A stretch of DNA of 64,000 bases, from positions 561,376-625,375 of the forward strand of contig JAAGOF010000046.1 in the NCBI GenBank assembly GCA_010645155.1. The letters are read 5' to 3'. Numbering within the stretch: the stretch's first letter is position 1; every line of letters starts with the position of its first letter. Below are positions 58,431 through 64,000 of the stretch, piece by piece. Made by a program: the position numbers and the translations under genes. Origin of the DNA: Tigriopus japonicus. Taxonomy: Eukaryota; Arthropoda; Copepoda; Harpacticoida; Harpacticidae. The notes below the pieces were generated by a model. The model was not told the origin of the DNA, did not search any database, and saw nothing but the letters and a program-made list of their open reading frames with translations.

Positions 58431-58774
58431 TAGATTGTGGATGTATTTATTCACGCATTTCCAAAAACAATACAATGCACAGAACCCTCTAGTTGCTTTA
58501 CTTGAGGGTTTGTAAAATTTATCACGTCTTGTTTATTTGTCAACGTTGTTATTACCGAAGTCATAACGAATCAAAGAGCCAGGGAACCTAAGGAAAAAGA
58601 GATTATGACAAAAGGTCATATTTGGACAAATTCTAGGGGCAAAGTCAAACAGAAACAGAATCAAATGCCTTCAGCATTTTATTTAGCATGCAAGTTGGTG
58701 GACATCAACTTCTTTTTAAAACCTTCTATTTAGTAAAAACTTTTTTTTTGTGTGTGGGGGGGTTGCTTTGGTGG
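58431..58774. other. K6 3' flank
   Basis: Likely K6 3' UTR and intergenic DNA, including a T run with GTGTGTGGGGGGG near 58742-58762. No gene. Confidence 0.4.
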
Positions 58775-59017
58775 CGGATTATTTATTACCGCTACAAGGA
58801 ATAGGCTTCCCTTTAAAGAAAGTTAATGATTAATATAGCTTATAAAATTACCGTTTAAATGAAATTTGATCTACCAATGAGTTCCTGTTTGCAGATTTGT
58901 AGAACCCTTGTATAGTGGGTTGGTTGGTCAGGAATAGTATTTGAAAATTTGTCCAATCCTGCCTTAAATGCTGTTAGAGGATCAGCTCCTACATATTCCC
59001 GACGAAGGCTAATGGGC
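58775..59017 (-). repeat. LINE/SINE-2 3'-tail fragment
   Basis: Minus-strand copy of the shared tail: ATCCTCTAACAGCATTTAAG, AACCCACTATACAAGGGTTC, AACTCATTGGTAGATCA and a terminal GGTAATAAATAATCCGCC. It is close to the 42965-43110 segment. Confidence 0.65.
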
Positions 59018-59039
59018 TAATGAGAAAATCGGCACCGAG

Positions 59040-59441
59040 CCAAACTACAAAGTCTATTGTACTATTGTTGTTGTATTGTACAAAATGGTTTTGCCCTGTA
59101 TCAAACAATCTACCATGATGGCAACTGTATATGGCAGAAAGCTGATGTTCCGGCTCACACGACACAAGGGTCCAAAAATTGGCAAGGTGAATTTGGCCGA
59201 TTTCTGAGCCAGGGATATCTGGTCCCTGTTAAGTCCGGATCTCCATCCGGTGGTGTATTTCTGGTGGGGTGCCATTGAGAGAAGTTCTAAAAAGACTCCC
59301 CACCAAAATATCAAGGACCTCCAGGCCAGCATCACCGAGATTTGGAACAACTCCTCCGAGGAGGAACTCACAAGGGCTTGCTTCAGTTTTAGGCCCACAG
59401 TGGAGGCTGTGATTACCAATTTGGGAAGTCATTTAAAATAA
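59040..59441 (+). pseudogene. mariner-family transposase C-terminal fragment
   Basis: Frameshifted pieces read WQKADVPAHTTQGSKNW (second catalytic Asp region, compare the DGAPAHT type of mariner), SPDLHPVVYFWWGAIE (equivalent to the SPDLNPLDY box) and TPHQNIKDLQASITEIWN followed by AVITNLGSHLK. At least one frameshift separates the first two pieces near 59230, and the last catalytic position is not Asp. No N-terminal half is found. Confidence 0.75.
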
Positions 59442-59837
59442 AGTAAGAGGTTATAACGGCAATGTTATGTGAACAAATTAGAATGGAATTTTTTGACACA
59501 GTAAATAAACCACGAGTATTTTTGCCGTTAGTTACGTCAATAGGACATTTTTGGGTGGGCAATCTTATATATATAATGTATATTTTTTTCCTTCTGGATG
59601 TTTTTATTTTAATGTACAAAAAAGAGAAGTTGGGTTTGACAATCAATAGGCCAATATAAGAGAGTATCCAAGGACCAGCAAGACACCAATGTGTGTTTAA
59701 ATGCTGTCCTTTATCTTCTCATCTTCATTGGTGGAAAAATCTAAGACAAGAAAAGGCATGTTAGAATGACAATAGAAAATAAACAGAGAGAAAAAAAATT
59801 AGGCGTAGATTGGAAATTTGACCCTTAAGTTCCCTTT
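59442..59837. other. Between mariner fragment and LINE remnant
   Basis: AT-rich, with a run of TATATATAATG near 59565. Nothing recognised. Confidence 0.35.
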
Positions 59838-61730
59838 TTGGTAACAAATACTCGGTGCAATTATTTACTTAAAGGGAACTCAATGACGAGGATGGCAAAG
59901 AGGATGGCATATCACAAGTCTCTGAAGAGCGCCGAGTCGGCTCACCAAAGAATGGAAGTGGAGAACCTACTCTCTTCATCCGCTTCATCCAGGATGGCGG
60001 GCTTGTACAAACGTGCAAGAAAGCCCGCCGCCAACTCGGAAATTCCGGCGAGCAAATTCCTCCTCCACTGCCAAGAACTGTTTTCATCGTCATCAGAAAC
60101 AGTGGTGGAGGAGGTCCAGGGCTGCTTGGAAGAACATCACCCCCTTTTACAGCCCTTCACGGAATCCGAGATGGACACAGCCTTCCAGAAGATGAAGAGC
60201 AAAGCCCCATCGACATCAGGGGTTTCTCCCTTCCAACTTGCACTTCTTCGGACCCAAATCCAACCACTCCTACAAGATCTCTTGAGCCACGCCCTCCAAA
60301 TATCTAACTTCCCACCAGACTGGATGGAGTCAGCAATTATCTTCATCCATAAGATGGGGCCCAAGGACATTCCAAACAATCATCGGACCATTGCCTTGGA
60401 AAACCCCTTCTTGAAGATGATGTCCACCCTCTTAGCTGCCCGCTTCTCCGGATTGGCCGAGGAAAGGAATCTCCTTCCTGAGTTCCAATTCGGTTTCCGG
60501 AGAAGCCGCTCGACCACCTCGGCAGCCACTCTCCTCTACGAAATTGTGCACTCGAACATCAGCACTAAGAGGAGAGTTTACGGATGCTTTGTCGATTTCT
60601 CCAAAGCATTCGACAGGGTGGACCGAACGCGGTTATTCCTCAAACTACAACTATGGGGAATTCCGCGTTCAATATGTGTCCTGCTCTCCAACATCTATGC
60701 AGGACTCAAATGCTCCATTCGTTTTGGTGAGGACCTAACCCCCTGCTACTTCACATCCATCGGCCTCCCGCAGGGGGATCTACTATCGCCAATTCTCTTC
60801 AATCTTTATGTATCCGACCTGCCCAAAGCTCTTACTTACCAAGGCCCCACCATAAACCACAATAGAATAAAATATCTACAATATGCAGACGACCTGGTTC
60901 TCTTGGCTGATTCAGCCGTGGAATTGCAAAATGCCATCAATGCTCTCCAGGGTTATTGCCAAGAGAACGGCCTTCAAGTCAACACCATCAAGACGAAGGC
61001 CATGGTTTTCCATAAAGGTCGTCTGCCTCCCACCTCATTCCACATCAACAATAGACCGATTGAAATCGTCAAGTTTAACAACTAAGTCGGTTTCACCTTC
61101 ACTACTCAACTCTCCTTCTCCAAGCATCTCAACCTTGCAATAACCAAGGCTAGGGCCAGGATCGGATACATCTACAATAGACCTCCAATCAAGAACCTCC
61201 TTCTTCCAAAAGTCCTTCAACTCTTCCGGACCTACATCACCCCCATCTTCCTCTACGGCCTGCACCTCTGGCTTCCCAACTCCGCCCAATCCGCTCTCAA
61301 ATCCGCCGATGCCACCTTTCACCAAATTCCTCAAAAGATACCTCTGCGTGCCCCAATATGCCAACAATGCATGGACGCATTTCATATGCGAAACCGAGAC
61401 CTTCACCACCGGGCTGGCAAGGTTAGTGTCCAACAGTGTTAGGAACCTGACCTTTCCGGAGCAATGTCTGGACACATGCTGTCCTTTCCGGTCAAGGACT
61501 TGACAACACCTTATTGTCCTTGGCCTGACATCCCTTCGGAATATTGGGGGTCGCGCACCATCGTCCGGCTTCCTGCCCAACTCCATCAAAGACGGGAACT
61601 GACGAAGGACCTGTTCAATCTGACCCACCCTCTCTACTGCAATAACCAAAAATTTCATCATATACCTCTACCCAACTACATCTGTACTGTCTGTCAATCC
61701 CTGCTTCATTTCTTCCATGTGCACTGAAAC
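59838..61730 (+). mobile_element. Second non-LTR retrotransposon, reverse transcriptase remnant
   Basis: A continuous frame (59838-61085) encodes a reverse transcriptase with RTIALENPFLKMMS, FGFRRSRST, GCFVDFSKAFDRVD, GLPQGDLLSP and YADDLVLLAD (catalytic box at 60882-60893). A TAA at 61083-61085 and a shift near 61313 break the thumb and C-terminal part (FLYGLHLWLPNSA, then KFLKRYLCVPQYANNAW). The last part ends with a Cys pair, ICTVC. No endonuclease domain is seen, so the copy is 5'-truncated. Coding GC content is clearly above that of the neighbourhood. It differs in sequence from the LINE at 19.3-21.0 kb and belongs to another clade. Confidence 0.85.
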
Positions 61731-61867
61731 GCATTCTAGTCAATTCAACTGTGATATCACAATTTTACTCATCTATTCATACGTTTTAGCCAATGACATT
61801 GTCATTTAATCATGTACACTGTTTTATGTATACTTCTGTTTTGACCTGCCTGACATGACCAAGAGTC

Positions 61868-61915
61868 GCAATAAACATTATCATTATTATTATTGTATGT
61901 ATGTATGTATTTGTC
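61868..61915. repeat. ATT and TATG microsatellite at the LINE 3' end
   Basis: AATAAACATTATC followed by ATTATTATTATTG and three to four TATG units. A simple repeat directly after a LINE tail is typical of several non-LTR clades and marks its probable 3' boundary. Confidence 0.65.
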
Positions 61916-62077
61916 GTTAAGTGAGTTATTGCACTTTTGGCATTTTATTATTAATGATTGAAACAAAACTTCATGTCATTTGAATGCAATCCATGTATTA
62001 TTCATAAGCTCATGTACAAGTAGATCTACAAAATACACACATTTATCCTCAAGGCTGCATCAGCCAAACGATTGACA

Positions 62078-62375
62078 CTAATTGCACTGAACCGAAAGAT
62101 ATTGGCATTTTGGATGGGGATTGAGACCACAGCACAAGAAATAAAATGGAGGACATGGGCATGGTCGATGGCAATAGACACTCTAAAAAGAGAAGTACCA
62201 TCGGTACATTCAAACTTACCCAAAACTGAATTTTAGCAACGAACTTTACCACATTATTTTGTTCAGCCAAGCAAGAGTTCAGGTAAGTTTGACCATCAAA
62301 GCCGCAAACTGGGTCCTTTGCAGCAGGGCATGTACTTGTAACAGGACAAGGACAAACGCCAGAGCAAAGTATCGC
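62078..62375 (-). CDS. Kazal-type gene M3, last two exons (partial)
   Basis: Minus-strand exons 62375-62250 and 62182-62078. The first encodes a Kazal unit of the no-C5 type (CPAAKDPVCGFDGQTYLNSC then LAEQNNV) preceded by CSGVCPC. The second encodes YCHRPCPCPP, LCCGL and a stop after QCN. Both are phase 0 and match the last two exons of M1 and M2, though the tail is only 34 residues. The upstream exons and signal peptide were not found in 62.4-64 kb and may lie beyond the right edge, or the gene may be a remnant. Confidence 0.8.
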
Positions 62376-62479
62376 CTGGAAAAGTCCATATTTTTATGAT
62401 TCACGTTGATAAGAGGTACTCCTAACCTTTCTAAACAGTAAATTTCTACGTGGCTTATATTGCAGTATGCACAAAAACT

Positions 62480-63155
62480 TTTTTCCGCGATTCTGTTTTC
62501 CGTGGTACCACTTTTCCGTCGAAGACATGTCCGTCTAAGCTACTTTTTTCCCCATTTTCCGATTACACTCCTTTTCCGAATAAGTTATGTTTCCGAATGA
62601 CTAGGTTTCCGACTAATTTAGGATTTTTTTTCTGAAAGTGGTGATGATACAGTCAGCTTTTCTTCTTATTTTAAGTCATTTTTTATCCCATCGTTGTTAA
62701 ATTTCCACCTTGCAGTTGGAACGTAAACCTAGCCACTTAAGACAAAGTCCCTCGCAATAACAACTCCATTAAATCCTGGCACTGCCGTTTCAGTGCCTTG
62801 GCGAGGTTTGCCCACCTAAACCCCAACTCGTTCTTGTCTTTTTTACAAACTGAGATTTCCTATCAGCACTTGAAGTACTGCCAACTCAAGTGTGACCCAA
62901 AAGATAAAAAAACCGACGCCATGTACAGAAAAGATGCTCCTACCAAAGGAAACAAATGGCTGACTTTTTGGGGTCACACTTCTTAGACATAGCCCTCTTT
63001 GTCGGAAAAAAAACAAAATCGGACAAATGATTACTCGGAAATCTGGTAAATGAGCCCTGAATCGGACTATTGACTAATTGGAAATATATCACATTCGGAA
63101 AACTGGTATTCGGATTTTTTTTACAGACGGAAAATGCTTATACGGAAATTTTGTA
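62480..63155. repeat. Foldback-like element with clustered TTTTCCG/CGGAAAA motifs
   Basis: The left part (62480-62630) has repeated TTTTCCG, TTTCCGA and GTTTCCGAATGAC units. The right part (63000-63155) has CGGAAA, TCGGAAAAC and ATTCGGAAAAC units in the opposite orientation. Together they look like subterminal repeats of a DNA element about 680 bp long. No terminal sequence or target duplication could be fixed. Confidence 0.45.
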
Positions 63156-63529
63156 TAGATCCATCCCACTACTATCATGTTGAGAACATGGCGTTTTGTG
63201 ATTTGATGTTGAATAGGATATATCTCACTTGAACACTATTTTTACAAGAAGTCTTTGTAAAAGGTGAAATATGGCAAGTTTTAAAGACAGTAGGATTTCA
63301 GAATTCGGAATTTCTTTCCATTAGAGTTGTTTACCTGATTACCCTGAATTAGTAAATCAAAAATGAAAAAAAGTCTTCATTCCTTCACTTTTAAGCTAGA
63401 AATATGCTTTAAGTTGCTTGCGTACACCCTATTATGCGCTCAACAACTTGCTTGAGATCAAGTTTGTGGCAGTGAAATTTGTAAAGTGACAGGATATGAC
63501 AGAAAGTGAAAGGGCAGGCAGAAATATTC

Positions 63530-63660
63530 AACCCAAAAAACGTGATCGAAATTTGTCGACCTATAAAGGAGATCGGAAATTTTCGACTTTAAAAAAAAGA
63601 GATCAAAATTTTTGGACTTGAAAAAAGAGACCGAAAATTTGCGCCCTAAAAAGCGATATG
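63530..63660. repeat. Diverged tandem repeat, about 33 bp unit
   Basis: Four successive units of the form GAGATCGAAATTTTCGACTT-AAAAAAA (near 63541, 63571, 63598 and 63627). They resemble the units at 13785-13915. Function unknown. Confidence 0.55.
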
Positions 63661-64000
63661 AAATGATCGCAAACGAGAAACTTTTCGCTTAAAGGTGGCA
63701 GAATATGGCGGTATGTGACTTCAAAAATGGCAGTGAGTGCCCGTAATTGGCATCATTTCAAACAACTTTTGGCAGTGTCGGCCTGAGACCACCTGGTAAC
63801 GCTGAATCGGCATGTTGATGGGATGAAAATCATTGTGGCTGCCAATATCGTTCGTTTGGCTCACTCCCCACTACATAACAAAAGTCGACGTATTTCATGT
63901 GACTTGCTAATTGATTTCCGCCTTCGCTCAACGTTGCTCATTGTTGTGCGAGCTTGAAATAGAGGTTGTGAACAATTCCAAATCTAGTGAAATCTAGCCC
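63661..64000. other. Right end of window
   Basis: No exon or repeat recognised. The expected upstream exons of M3 were not seen. Confidence 0.35.

Noticed and set aside
61035..61661. 208-codon minus-strand frame
   Set aside because: Antisense shadow of the GC-richer LINE reverse-transcriptase remnant, whose sense frame carries RT and C-terminal motifs.
61868..61915. Short regularly repeated units as a possible CRISPR array
   Set aside because: Simple TATG/ATT microsatellite after a LINE tail in a eukaryotic genome; no spacers.

Overview
The window is nuclear DNA of an animal. It has split genes with GT-AG introns (many of 55-110 bp), AATAAA polyadenylation signals, non-LTR retrotransposon remnants, Tc1/mariner and hAT-type DNA elements and tRNA-derived SINEs. 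The gene set (SLC34 phosphate cotransporter, Ig-superfamily receptor, PP5-like phosphatase, expanded multi-Kazal inhibitors) suggests an invertebrate, probably an arthropod such as a crustacean. The species cannot be fixed from the sequence. All exons were assembled by eye from reading frame, splice sites and phase; no alignment was run.

Layout. 1-0.55 kb: last exon of an unrecognised gene. 1.9-14.9 kb (+): a seven-exon gene for a 525-residue, four-Ig-domain, single-pass membrane protein. Its introns hold a dead Tc1-like element (3.1-5.0 kb), a SINE, and a 4.5 kb DNA transposon with about 747 bp inverted repeats (8.29-12.78 kb). 15.1-17.3 kb (-): a seven-exon SLC34 Na/phosphate cotransporter, tail-to-tail with the Ig gene. 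19.3-21.0 kb: a broken CR1/L2/Jockey-like LINE. 21.8-26.2 kb (-): a five-exon PP5-like phosphatase without TPR repeats.

27-62.4 kb: a cluster of at least nine related secreted Kazal-type inhibitor genes. Six lie on the plus strand (K1-K6 at 27.4, 30.9, 35.4, 38.9, 53.1 and 57.7 kb). They share exon phases, a Cys-rich C-terminal tail and an unusually conserved promoter: a TCCAGTTT-RATCTGGA palindrome about 440-530 bp before the ATG, a GGGCCGGCT element, a TTAAGAAGTCCA box and a CATAAAAAGG TATA box 111-117 bp before the ATG. Three lie on the minus strand. M2 (46.7-50.1 kb) is intact with four Kazal domains. M1 (41.3-43.8 kb) is its decaying duplicate. M3 (62.1-62.4 kb) is seen only as its last two exons. 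The minus genes use different promoters.

The likely shared output is a set of secreted protease inhibitors with different reactive-site residues, the six plus-strand genes probably being co-regulated. The remaining DNA is AT-rich and full of foldback elements, MITEs and LINE/SINE fragments. A second LINE remnant (59.8-61.7 kb) and a mariner fragment (59.1-59.4 kb) lie between K6 and M3.
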